Shown here one piece after another: positions 1-6,984 of a stretch of 20,283 nucleotides of DNA. How positions within the stretch are numbered: position 1 is the stretch's first letter; every line of letters begins with the position of its first letter. The position numbers were made by a program, and so were the translations under genes. Origin of the DNA: Firmicutes bacterium CAG:124 (lineage in GTDB: Bacteria; Bacillota; Clostridia; Oscillospirales; Oscillospiraceae); the NCBI GenBank assembly GCA_000432135.1, contig HF990577.1:1-20283 (forward strand). Direction: 5' to 3'. The notes beneath the pieces are model-generated. The model saw only the letters and a program-made list of their open reading frames with translations. It did no database searches and was not told where the DNA came from.

Positions 1-49
1 TCTGATTGCCCGGACACCGATGCCGCTTTGACAGGATATCCGGGATGAT

Positions 50-241
50 ATGATTCTGGATAACAGGTATTTATACGACATTCTGACAGAAGGAAAATAC
101 CCGGAAAGAATCCTGCTGGACAAGCTGCTGACCGGCGAAGAATCAGCGTCTGAGAAGACTTTAACAAAATCGCAGAAACGCAAAAAGCGATATTTGACGG
201 GGAATAAGCATGGCAAGAATCCATATGTATCAGGCACTTGA
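50..241 (+). CDS. Small hypothetical ORF, 63 aa, possibly a gene remnant
   Basis: Unrecognised. The translation is hydrophilic, begins MILDNRYLYDILTEGKYPER and has a lysine/arginine-rich C-terminal third (KSQKRKKRYL). No signal peptide, membrane segment or known motif is visible. There is no convincing ribosome binding site before the ATG. The frame is open back to a stop at 29-31, so the N-terminus could start slightly earlier with a non-ATG codon. Base composition here is AT-richer than in the following genes, which suggests acquired or decaying DNA. It overlaps the next small ORF by 32 nt in a different frame. It could be a genuine small protein, the remains of a larger gene, or chance. 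Confidence 0.25.
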   Translation: MILDNRYLYDILTEGKYPERILLDKLLTGEESASEKTLTKSQKRKKRYLTGNKHGKNPYVSGT

Positions 242-308
242 CACCATAGAGATTGAAACAGGCAATCAGACGGTACAGGAGATTCCTGATGAAATCTGTG
301 CCCTGTAA
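210..308 (+). CDS. Very small hypothetical ORF, 32 aa
   Basis: The frame runs from ATG at 210 to TAA at 306-308 and encodes an acidic 32-residue peptide (MARIHMYQALDTIEIETGNQ...). A GGGGAA stretch at 199-204 lies at a reasonable ribosome-binding distance, so the start is plausible. An in-frame stop at 195-197 rules out a longer upstream form. The overlap with the preceding small ORF could mean translational coupling or a frameshifted remnant of one gene. No family is recognised. Confidence 0.25.
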   Translation: MARIHMYQALDTIEIETGNQTVQEIPDEICAL

Positions 309-355
309 TAGAAGCTCCAATTTGTCAAGCAGAGCTTGCGTCGGAGTCATAAGCT

Positions 356-412
356 GCGGATACCACACGGGAGAGAATCGCAATCAGATTCTCTCCCGTG
401 TGGTATTTCCGC
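356..412. repeat. Long near-perfect inverted repeat (hairpin) at the 3' end of thyX
   Basis: Positions 360-379 are the exact reverse complement of 387-406, giving a 20-bp perfect stem with a 7-nt loop (380-386). The stem continues with gcgg (356-359) pairing to ccgc (409-412) after a two-T bulge. It begins two bases beyond the thyX stop codon on the minus strand, so it probably ends or protects the thyX transcript. Neither side has a strong U-tract (only a weak T-rich run at 404-419 on the plus strand), so a classical intrinsic terminator is not certain. It could also be a copy of a dispersed palindromic element. Confidence 0.75.
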
Positions 413-413
413 T

Positions 414-1088
414 CTATTCTCTGGGCGGCATTCTGCCGCAGGAATGCTTCTCCGGGCAAAAACCGATGGCTCTGCACTTTGGCATGAAGTAATGGCTGAC
501 TGTGTAGTCCCACTCCTCCGAGTAACCGCTCAGTTCCCGACATAGGTCGCTGAACAGTGCGCGGTATTCGTGATATGCACGGCTGCACATCCTCTGGCGC
601 GACATATCCATGAGATTCCGCAGGTTGTGCTTGCAGACGATCCTCGTCTCCATGCCGAGCGGCAGCCCCATCGCGGAATCCTCGCGCGGGATGCCGAGCT
701 CGTCCAGCCGAGCAAGATGCTTCTGAATTTCCATCATCAGTTCATCGTAGACCGCCTTTGCGGCCGAACGCTCCGCAATGCTGGCCGGCGTCACATAGTC
801 AAAGCCATGCTCATAGTTGATATAGCGCGTGCTGGCCTGCAGCCGCGTCGGCTGGCCGCCGATGTGCGTGTACCACTCCCGGATCACCCTTGCCGAATAT
901 CCCTCCAGCGTCAGATAGACATCCGGAAACTCAAACGTTCTTCCATGCCCGCTCTCCAGACAGTCCAGCCCTCTGCGATAGTTCTTTTTTTCATCCGCGG
1001 TGTCCGCACCCCAGCAGATCCCTGCCTCAAACCCGATCATCGTGATCGGGTTCTTGCATGTATAATTCTGTATGGTAATTTTCCCCAT
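414..1088 (-). CDS. thyX: FAD-dependent thymidylate synthase (ThyX), divergent clostridial type
   Basis: ThyX converts dUMP to dTMP in the cytoplasm using methylenetetrahydrofolate and FADH2/NAD(P)H. The 224-residue product has the usual family length. Recognisable parts are GHGRTFEFPDVY (48-59), the segment EWYTHIGGQPTRLQASTRY (71-89) where the substrate/FAD-binding signature falls, and near the C-terminus LPLGM, NLRNLMDMSRQRMCSRAYHEYR, which matches the conserved R...AQ.E.R region. The canonical RHR at the front of the ThyX signature is replaced by IGG, while the trailing S-T-R-Y is kept; I recall this as typical of a clostridial subfamily. The C-terminus carries three spaced cysteines (KCRAIGFCPEKHSCG). 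ATG at 1088 is chosen because AGGAGG lies 8 nt upstream; the longer open frame upstream is only a shadow of the neighbouring gene. It is the last gene of a three-gene operon, 31 nt after the FG-GAP-like gene. Confidence 0.88.
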   Translation of the reverse strand: MGKITIQNYTCKNPITMIGFEAGICWGADTADEKKNYRRGLDCLESGHGRTFEFPDVYLTLEGYSARVIREWYTHIGGQPTRLQASTRYINYEHGFDYVTPASIAERSAAKAVYDELMMEIQKHLARLDELGIPREDSAMGLPLGMETRIVCKHNLRNLMDMSRQRMCSRAYHEYRALFSDLCRELSGYSEEWDYTVSHYFMPKCRAIGFCPEKHSCGRMPPRE

Positions 1089-1119
1089 TGTCCATTCCTC
1101 CTGTTCTGCACCAATGCCG

Positions 1120-1650
1120 TTATGCAATTCTGACAAGCCCCCAGCTGATCCAGTCCCATGCACTTTCCCGTCCGCTCCGTTCGGTGATGACAAGCCGCTG
1201 CTGTTCGTCAAACTGCCACGCGGCGGCATCCAGACCGATATCCGAGGCCATCCAGGCCGGGCGAAAGTTCTTTCCCGTCCAGTCGTAAATATCAATATGC
1301 TGCGACCAGCCCCAGTCCGGTCCGGTTTTCCAGAACGGCCGGCTTTTTCCGAACCGCCCCCATCGCCAGACGAGGAGCAGCAGCTCCGGCGCTCCGTCAT
1401 GGTCGATATCGCACCAGAGCAGGCTCTGCACCTTCTGTCCTGCCGCCGAGCGCCAGATCTCACTTCCGTCAGAGACTGCACGAAGCGTTTTTCTGCGCAG
1501 ACTGAGCTGCTCCGGCCCTTCCTCCGCCGTACAGGAACAGTCTGCTTCCTGCCAGACGATCCAGCGCGGCAGGAAACAGCCCAGCCGCCAGAGGAGCAGG
1601 CCTGCGCCGCAGACAGCCGCCAGCACCGGAAGCAGGAGCCATTTTCTCAC
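1120..1650 (-). CDS. Membrane-anchored protein with an FG-GAP/VCBS-like loop
   Basis: The 176-residue product starts with a hydrophobic segment (about residues 4-24) that looks like a signal anchor, so the rest should be outside the cell. Residues 81-90 (DIDHDGAPEL) match the D-x-D-x-D-G-x-x-E-L calcium loop of FG-GAP/VCBS-type beta-propeller repeats. The tail is rich in tryptophan (WRWGRFGK, WKTGPDWGWSQ, WDWISWG). Only one such loop is present, so it is not a full propeller. The chosen start is the GTG at 1648-1650, whose GTGA overlaps the stop of the upstream DUF3160 gene by 4 nt and so suggests translational coupling. A GTG at 1680 in the same frame is an alternative and would add 10 residues. 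The function is unknown; tight linkage suggests it works with the DUF3160 protein at the cell surface. Confidence 0.72.
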   Translation of the reverse strand: MRKWLLLPVLAAVCGAGLLLWRLGCFLPRWIVWQEADCSCTAEEGPEQLSLRRKTLRAVSDGSEIWRSAAGQKVQSLLWCDIDHDGAPELLLLVWRWGRFGKSRPFWKTGPDWGWSQHIDIYDWTGKNFRPAWMASDIGLDAAAWQFDEQQRLVITERSGRESAWDWISWGLVRIA

Positions 1651-3944
1651 CCCTGCACCCAATAGCTTTGCGTCCACCACGGCTTCTCCGGCGTTTCATC
1701 CTGATGGAAGCGCCCGTCCGGCGACATCCATTCGCCGATCATCTGCCGCCATTCGGTATCCGTCAGACGCGCCGACAGCGGCTGACGGAACTGATAGAAA
1801 TTATAGACGACGCCGGAGGCGATGCGAAGCGTTCCGTCCACCGGCACGATCACATAGATCTGCGCCGGACAGCCGTTCGCAGCCTGCAAAACCATTCCGT
1901 TCGGGTCTGTGGCAAGATCCGTCACCAGGGACGCCGGGATTTCCCGTGCGTCGAGATACTCCGCATCCGTCCGGTCTTTGACGGCTTCGATCCAGAAATG
2001 CTCCAGCGTGCCGCCGTATTCCCGGATGAGGTCATATTCCTCATCCGACAGCCGCTCGTTCTGCAGCTCCTTCCGGCTGATCGTCTCAAGACTCCGCGCG
2101 AGCGAAGCGAGGCGTGTCAGATTTTCGCGGTCGGCAGGATCCAGAATTCCATATGTCTGAAGCCCGTCTGCCGTCTGCTCCGCCAGCTCCGCGAACCGGC
2201 GATAGACCTCCGTCTCCGGTTCCACATAGCCGCGGTCATCCAGCTCCTCCGGAGGGCCGCCGCCCATCTCCGCCATCACCTGCTTGGCATAGAGTACCGT
2301 GTCGTGCTTGAGCTCGGTAAAGCTGCCCGCGTAGGTTTCCAGCGCCTTCTTTTTCCACTGCTCCGTCGTCATGAACGACGGGTATCCGGCGCCCTTTTCC
2401 TCCAGAAGAGGATTGAGCGTGTACAGCCATCCCGCGTAAAGGCTCGCCGACCACAGCTCCTCCGGCGCTTCCTTTACTGCTTTTCGGAGCATCTGCATCT
2501 GCTCCGGGTAGTGTGCGTAAGCCGTATCGCCCTGCTGCGTCAGAAGGGACAGCGCCGTCTCGGAGCCGAGCGCCGCCGGCATATCCAACACATCCGGCAG
2601 CATCCGCCGTTCTCCCTGTGCGTTTTCCCTGACCTTGTTGAACACCAGCTGCTGCATCACGGCGGCATCCAGCGTAAAACGCTGCCCCATGAAGCGGAAG
2701 CCCTTTCCCTCCTCCGCCAGATCGACCGTTCCGTCCGGGTCGACCACCGGGATGGAGTTGATCTGCGGCGCAGCAAGCGTCCTGATCTGTTCGGTATAGT
2801 GTTGATAGGCAGTCTCATCCGAGCGCAGCAGTTCCGTGTCTGGAATGGTACCGTAGGCAGCCTCGATTGCCGGCAGATACTCATAATAGCCAAGATCGTC
2901 GCTGGCGCCCGCAAAGAATGAGGTCACGGCATAGAGCTTTTCCCAGCTGTCCGACGCTGTGTCGTGCAGCGCCAGTGTGATCAGCAGCGCCGTGCGGTTC
3001 ATATCCTCCTTCTTCTGCGTGAAATTGATCTGCCCGTACCACATCATCGCGCGGAAATACGCCTCCAGCGTCTCGTCGCCTTCATAGTAGCCGCGCGGCT
3101 TGAACTGGGAATAATCCAGAAGATCTTCCGTTACAGCACACGGGGCAATACCCTCTGCTGCATAAATGGCAGACAACTCCTGCGCAGCAACATCCTTCAC
3201 CTGCTCCGGTACCTGAATCTTCGGATCCTGGAGCGCAGCACCCACCGCGAAATACGCTGTGCTGCGCTTTGCCGCATTCTCCCACGCTGTTCCGGTCAGT
3301 GCGTCCAGCTGTGCGGCAGATGCGCGCAGCATGTCTTTGCTCAGCGTTTGCAGCTGCGCGGCAAGCTGCTGCTTTTCCGTCCGGTTCAGAAGCAGGCTGA
3401 AATACAGATGATAGGTGTGCATCATGGAATCTACCGTTACAAAATTCGGGATCTGCAGATAGCGATTCCATTCATAGCGGCCGAAAAACTCGGAATAAAA
3501 ATCCGGCTCGACCACAAACAAATTCTGCACAAGGATGGCTTTGGCCGTGTCGGAAAGCCCGTTCCACTCCATCCATTCCAGATTTGTGATCTCATGCAAG
3601 TCCCCGGATACACTGTAGTCCGGCACAGCTGCAGCCGTCTGCACGTCAGCGGCCGTGAAACGGAGAAACTGTGGCCGCGCCAACGGCTCCACCGGAACCA
3701 CTGCCGCTGCTTCCCGCCTGTCCACCGTCAGTTCCTTCCACCGGGCTTCTTTTTTCCGCTGTGCAATCTGATACACAAGTACCGTGCAGGCCAGGAGCAG
3801 CGCCAGCACACCGGCTGCGATGGCAATCAGCTCCATAGGCTTGATTCTATGCCGGTTTCCACGTCCATGGGCTGCGGCAGCGCCGCAATACGGGCAGCTG
3901 CGCTCATATTCCCGGAGTTCTTTTCCGCACTTTGGACAAAACAT
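1647..3944 (-). CDS. Zinc-ribbon, membrane-anchored DUF3160 protein
   Basis: The 765-residue protein opens with a short zinc ribbon, MFCPKCGKEL...CPYCG, with metal ligands C3, C6, C17 and C20. A basic stretch and one transmembrane helix follow (about 38-60), then a long, probably extracellular domain. That domain contains features I associate with DUF3160 (Pfam PF11369), such as NFVTVDSMMHTYHLYFSLLL, the ALHDTASDSWEKLYAVTSFF segment, and a C-terminal GVVYNFYQFRQPLSARLTDTEW. The biochemical role of DUF3160 is not known to me. ATG at 3944 is chosen over an upstream in-frame ATG because AGGAGG sits 7 nt before it and the zinc ribbon begins there. It is the first gene of the operon ending in thyX. 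The cytoplasmic zinc ribbon plus external domain suggests an envelope or sensing protein, but this is inference. Confidence 0.8.
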   Translation of the reverse strand: MFCPKCGKELREYERSCPYCGAAAAHGRGNRHRIKPMELIAIAAGVLALLLACTVLVYQIAQRKKEARWKELTVDRREAAAVVPVEPLARPQFLRFTAADVQTAAAVPDYSVSGDLHEITNLEWMEWNGLSDTAKAILVQNLFVVEPDFYSEFFGRYEWNRYLQIPNFVTVDSMMHTYHLYFSLLLNRTEKQQLAAQLQTLSKDMLRASAAQLDALTGTAWENAAKRSTAYFAVGAALQDPKIQVPEQVKDVAAQELSAIYAAEGIAPCAVTEDLLDYSQFKPRGYYEGDETLEAYFRAMMWYGQINFTQKKEDMNRTALLITLALHDTASDSWEKLYAVTSFFAGASDDLGYYEYLPAIEAAYGTIPDTELLRSDETAYQHYTEQIRTLAAPQINSIPVVDPDGTVDLAEEGKGFRFMGQRFTLDAAVMQQLVFNKVRENAQGERRMLPDVLDMPAALGSETALSLLTQQGDTAYAHYPEQMQMLRKAVKEAPEELWSASLYAGWLYTLNPLLEEKGAGYPSFMTTEQWKKKALETYAGSFTELKHDTVLYAKQVMAEMGGGPPEELDDRGYVEPETEVYRRFAELAEQTADGLQTYGILDPADRENLTRLASLARSLETISRKELQNERLSDEEYDLIREYGGTLEHFWIEAVKDRTDAEYLDAREIPASLVTDLATDPNGMVLQAANGCPAQIYVIVPVDGTLRIASGVVYNFYQFRQPLSARLTDTEWRQMIGEWMSPDGRFHQDETPEKPWWTQSYWVQG

Positions 3945-3997
3945 GATACCGCCTCCTTTTCTGCGCTTCTGTTTCACCTCTTTTACAATTCGAGCTT

Positions 3998-4026
3998 ACC
4001 ATACAACCGCGATTCTGGCAAGACAA
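3998..4026 (-). promoter_or_regulatory. Candidate promoter of the DUF3160/FG-GAP/thyX operon
   Basis: On the minus strand TTGTCT (4026-4021) and TATGGT (4003-3998) are separated by 17 nt, each matching the sigma-A consensus at 4 of 6 positions. It lies about 55-80 nt upstream of the DUF3160 start and immediately after the ppa terminator, which is where an operon promoter is expected. The boxes are imperfect. Confidence 0.4.
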
Positions 4027-4032
4027 ATCCAG

Positions 4033-4072
4033 AAAAAAGGTTCCTGCCAGCCTAAACTGCAGAAACCTTTTT
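4033..4072 (-). terminator. Intrinsic terminator of ppa
   Basis: Read on the minus strand, a ~14-bp stem (AAAAAGGTTTCTGC pairing with GCAGGAACCTTTTT, one G-U pair) with an 11-nt loop is followed by a U-rich run. It starts about 7 nt after the ppa stop codon. The A-rich 5' arm could also let it work on the opposite strand. Confidence 0.8.
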
Positions 4073-4078
4073 CTTAAT

Positions 4079-4612
4079 CTATTGATTGAATTTTCGCCGG
4101 TAGGCCGCAAAGGCCTCCCGGATCACCGCGACGGCCTCAGCACGGCCATGGACACTGTCGACCTCCGCGTTGGTATCCGGCTCCAGATGCTTGTAGACGC
4201 TGAAAAAATGGCTGATCTCATTGGAGATATGCGCCGGCAGATCGGACAGGGAAGAATATCCGTTGAACATCGGATCGCCAAACGGGATCGCGAGAATTTT
4301 GTCGTCCATCGCACCGTTGTCGCGCATGGTAAAATATCCGACCGGATAGACCCGCACCAGGCTCATCGGGCGAATTGGCTCGCTGCACAAAACCAGCACG
4401 TCCAGCGGATCTCCGTCATCGGCATAGGTGCGCGGGATAAAGCCGTAATTGGCCGGGTAGTGCGTCGAGGTGTAGAGGATCCGGTCCAACCGCAGCGCAC
4501 CGGTCTGCTTGTCCAGCTCATATTTGTTCTTGGAGCCCTTTTCAATTTCGATCACCGCCAGAAAATCCTCCGGCTGCATCCGCTCTGGGCTGATATCGTG
4601 CCATAAGTTCAT
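4079..4612 (-). CDS. ppa: Inorganic pyrophosphatase, family I
   Basis: A soluble cytoplasmic enzyme that hydrolyses PPi to two phosphates, pulling biosynthetic reactions forward. The 177-residue length fits bacterial family I PPases. Visible family features are EIEKGSKNKYEL (22-33, substrate-binding E/K/Y), HYPANYGFIPRTYADDGDPLD (51-71) containing the metal-binding signature D66-G-D68-P-L-D71, MDDK (102-105) with further metal-ligand Asp residues, and the C-terminal YK (140-141). ATG at 4612 is preceded by AGGAGG at 7-nt spacing. An in-frame upstream ATG at 4699 would add 29 unrelated residues and lies upstream of the promoter, so it is rejected. It appears monocistronic, with its own promoter and terminator. 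Confidence 0.95.
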   Translation of the reverse strand: MNLWHDISPERMQPEDFLAVIEIEKGSKNKYELDKQTGALRLDRILYTSTHYPANYGFIPRTYADDGDPLDVLVLCSEPIRPMSLVRVYPVGYFTMRDNGAMDDKILAIPFGDPMFNGYSSLSDLPAHISNEISHFFSVYKHLEPDTNAEVDSVHGRAEAVAVIREAFAAYRRKFNQ

Positions 4613-4652
4613 CGGTCGACCTCCTTTTTCCTGCGCGTTCTTTTTTACGTTT

Positions 4653-4681
4653 ATTGTATCGAATACAGCCCTTTTTGTCAA
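4653..4681 (-). promoter_or_regulatory. Strong sigma-A-type promoter of ppa
   Basis: On the minus strand a perfect -35 box TTGACA (4681-4676) is separated by exactly 17 nt from TACAAT (4658-4653; 5 of 6). Transcription would start near 4646, giving a leader of about 34 nt with the AGGAGG site. This is one of the best promoter matches in the window. Confidence 0.82.
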
Positions 4682-4970
4682 ATAGCGACCGCCTCGCATA
4701 CAGATGAGAATCCAGACGGCTATCCTCTACAGCTGTACGCAGATCACTTTTCATGCTTTGTAGAAGCTGCGCATCATGTGATTCACTCCTGAAACAGTTT
4801 TTCTTCCACGGGCAGCTGCATGACTACGATTTGACTACTATCACCTGTAAAACCGAAAAAGCCGGTTTGTCCAGTGTTTTCAACGGTTCCGCAACAATTC
4901 AGAAAAGACGGACGTTTTCGCCGAAAGCTGAACATTCCTTGAAAACACAGCATTTTATCCGTTGATGCCT
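4682..4970. other. Intergenic stretch between ppa and the sugar permease, no gene supported
   Basis: No gene is convincing here. A 70-codon plus-strand frame (4753-4965) has no ribosome binding site and no recognisable domain. A short hairpin (aaaccg at 4850-4855 with cggttt at 4863-4868) followed on the minus strand by four Ts could be a weak extra terminator for the permease operon. The stretch is AT-richer than the flanking genes. Confidence 0.4.
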
Positions 4971-4999
4971 GAAAACTCCGGCCCTGTAGGCAGGACGGC
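4971..4999 (-). terminator. Possible weak terminator after the permease operon
   Basis: Directly after the permease stop codon the minus strand can form an imperfect stem (CCGTCCTG/CAGGGCCGG with one bulge and one G-U pair) over a 4-nt loop, followed by AGTTTTC. The stem is imperfect and the U-run is only four bases. Confidence 0.4.
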
Positions 5000-5900
5000 T
5001 CAGCCCTTGACGGAGCCTGCGGTCACGCCCTTGACGATATAGCGCGAAAGGAAGATGTACACGAGCAGCACCGGCAGGATGGCGAGCAGGATGAACATAT
5101 AGACCTTGCCGAGGTCAAATTTTGAGTAATCCGCCGCGCGAAGCTGCGCGATCATGATGGGGACGGTCTTCATTTCCGCTTTATCGAGCAGCAGCGCAGG
5201 CAGGAAATAGTTGTTCCACGACTCGACAAATGTGAAGATCAGCTGCACGGAGATGGCGGGCTTCAGCATGGGCAGCACGATGCGGTTGAAGGTAAAGAAC
5301 TCGCCCGAGCTGTCGACACGCGCGGCCTCCACGATCTCCATGGGCAGGACGGTCTTCATGTAGTGGATGCTGTTGGAGTATGCGCTTCATGTACTGGATC
5401 ATGTAGAAGAACACGACCGGCGCCGCGATGCCGGGGAGGATCAGCGGCAGATAGCTGTTCGTCAGCTTCAGCTTGTAGCACAGCTGGACAAAGCCCGCGG
5501 CGGAGACCTGCTTAGGGATGACCATGACGGCCATGATGAACAGGAATGCGAGCCGCTTGAGCTTAAAATGATAGGCGTGCAGGCCGTAGGCGGTCAGCGC
5601 GGAAAAATAGGTGGACAGGATGGCCGTCGCGGCTGCGATGATAAAGCTGTTGAGCATTCCGCGTGGGATGTTGATCGAGCTGTCGTTCCACGCGTTTTTG
5701 AGATTCTCCAGGAAATGCCCCTGTGGCAGTGCCTTGAAGCCGCCCTGAAGGTCTGCGTTGGTACGCGAGGCGTTGACGATCAGCATATAAAATGAGAACA
5801 GGCACAAAATCGAAAGAAAGATCAGCAGCGCATAGACCAGCACGCGGCTGACGGTCAGCATGGCGTGGGCTTTGCGGCTGTCCGTGGAATTCTTCTTCAT
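5000..5900 (-). pseudogene. Sugar ABC permease, MalG/UgpE type, frameshifted
   Basis: Inner-membrane permease of a CUT1 carbohydrate importer, interrupted by a frameshift. The N-terminal part (5900 to about 5394) gives MKKNSTDSRKAHAMLTVSRV, several hydrophobic helices and ends ...VFFYMIQYMK. It then runs out of frame to a stop at 5181. The remaining C-terminal part (5359-5000) is in another frame: MKTVLPMEIVEAARVDSSGE, including the EAA loop that docks the ATPase, then FTFVESWNNYFLPALLL and a final helix. In intact homologues the QYMK and the LP-EIVEAAR segment are contiguous; here 31 extra nt lie between two TACATGAAG copies. Removing 31 nt leaves 870 nt, exactly 290 codons, the normal length for this family. 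Start ATG at 5900 has AGGAGG 8 nt upstream and lies 13 nt after the preceding permease stop. It may be a real mutation or an assembly error; if real, two separate polypeptides might still be made because the second frame starts with ATG at 5359. Confidence 0.8.
5354..5393 (-). repeat. 9-bp direct repeat bounding the frameshifting insertion
   Basis: The 9-mer cttcatgta occurs at 5354-5362 and 5385-5393 (TACATGAAG on the coding strand), exactly 31 nt apart, at the point where the permease reading frame breaks. Duplication or slippage between the copies would insert or delete 31 nt and switch the frame. Confidence 0.85.
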
Positions 5901-5913
5901 TGCGAGCGCCTCC

Positions 5914-6864
5914 TTAGTTTTCTTCCTGCTTCGTCAGCGACTTGAACACCACAAGGCTCAGAAGGCCCGTGATGATAAAGATCACGACGGAAATCGCGCC
6001 AGACATGCCGTAGTTCTTGCTTGTCTTGAGGTAATTGTTGAGGTACATGACGAGCGTTGTCGAGGTGCGGTTCGGTGTGCCAAGCCCATTGGTCAGCACC
6101 TGCGGCACATCGAACATCTGAAGACCGCCAATGAGCGCGGTGATGACCGTGTAGACTAAAATCGGCATCAGGAGCGGCAGCGTCACCTTGAAAAAGACCT
6201 GCAAAGAGCTCGCGCCGTCAATATTTGCCGCCTCAAACAGGCTCTGGTCAATGCCCATGATGCCTGCCATGAGCAAAATTGTCGTGTTGCCGAACCACAT
6301 GAGGAAGTTCATCAGGCAGATGAGCCCGCGCACGGTAAAGCGGATGTTGAAAAAGTCGATCGGCGCGTCGATCCAGCCGAGCTGCGTCAGGATCTGGTTG
6401 ATCGGCCCGACGTTGGAGAACAGCATATAAAACAGCATCGCGAACGCCGATGCCATGATGAGGTTCGGCATATAAATGACGGTCTTAAAGAACTGCTGGC
6501 CCTTGATCTTCAGGCGGTAGCTCGTAAAGAAGCACGCGAGCATCAGCGAGATCACGACCTGCGGGATCGCGCCGCAGACCCAGAGCACGATCGTATTTCC
6601 GGCATATTTCAGGATATCGATCGTGCCGTTTTTATCGGGCGTAAAGAGCGTGATGTAGTTTTTCAGGCCGACGAAATTCGGCCCGACCTGCGTCAGACCC
6701 TCCCTGTAGTTTTCAAAAAAGCTGTTGTAGATCGTCAGCAGCTGCGGCGCAAAGTGAAACAGCGCATAGGCCAGAAAGAACGGCGCGATAAAAATATAGC
6801 CCCACTTTGCATAGCTGATTTTGGATCGTTTGGTTTTCAATTTGGGTGCTTTTGTCGTCTGCAT
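5914..6864 (-). CDS. Sugar ABC transporter permease, MalF/UgpA type
   Basis: The 316-residue integral membrane protein is one half of the permease pair for the solute-binding protein encoded just upstream. It starts with a basic cytoplasmic tail (KAPKLKTKRSK) and a first helix at about 21-40, with five or so further helices. The cytoplasmic EAA motif, EAANIDGASSLQVFFKVTLP (211-230), is intact and fits the binding-protein-dependent CUT1 family. Length and helix layout are normal for a MalF-type subunit without a long periplasmic insert. ATG at 6864 follows a GGAGGAG site. It sits 120 nt after the binding-protein gene, with a strong hairpin between them, and 13 nt before the second permease. 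No ATPase gene is present in the cluster, so a shared MsmX/MsiK-type ATPase encoded elsewhere is likely. The substrate is inferred as cellobiose or cello-oligosaccharide from the divergent GH94/GH1 genes. Confidence 0.92.
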   Translation of the reverse strand: MQTTKAPKLKTKRSKISYAKWGYIFIAPFFLAYALFHFAPQLLTIYNSFFENYREGLTQVGPNFVGLKNYITLFTPDKNGTIDILKYAGNTIVLWVCGAIPQVVISLMLACFFTSYRLKIKGQQFFKTVIYMPNLIMASAFAMLFYMLFSNVGPINQILTQLGWIDAPIDFFNIRFTVRGLICLMNFLMWFGNTTILLMAGIMGIDQSLFEAANIDGASSLQVFFKVTLPLLMPILVYTVITALIGGLQMFDVPQVLTNGLGTPNRTSTTLVMYLNNYLKTSKNYGMSGAISVVIFIITGLLSLVVFKSLTKQEEN

Positions 6865-6943
6865 CAGATCTCCTCCTCTTATTCTCAGACGTAGTTCCCA
6901 GCGGGCCGGAGCGGCCGGTTCGGAATCGCGCCCGAAATCAGCG

Positions 6944-6971
6944 CCGGGGCAGGGCGTTCGCCCTGCCCCGG
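6944..6971 (-). promoter_or_regulatory. Intercistronic hairpin between binding protein and permease genes
   Basis: A perfect 12-bp GC-only inverted repeat (CCGGGGCAGGGC, loop of 4, GCCCTGCCCCGG) lies 13 nt after the binding-protein stop. There is no U-tract, so it should not be an efficient terminator. In many sugar operons such a hairpin stabilises the upstream mRNA so that more binding protein than permease is made; that role is inferred here. Confidence 0.75.
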
Positions 6972-6984
6972 GAAGCCGTAGGAT

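Noticed and set aside
1089..1481. Extension of the thyX frame upstream to give a 355-aa protein
   Set aside because: The added part is a shadow of the FG-GAP-like gene in another frame, with no family similarity, and a strong AGGAGG site precedes the ATG at 1088.
4753..4965. 70-codon plus-strand frame between ppa and the permease
   Set aside because: No ribosome binding site, promoter or recognisable motif; kept only as part of the intergenic description.
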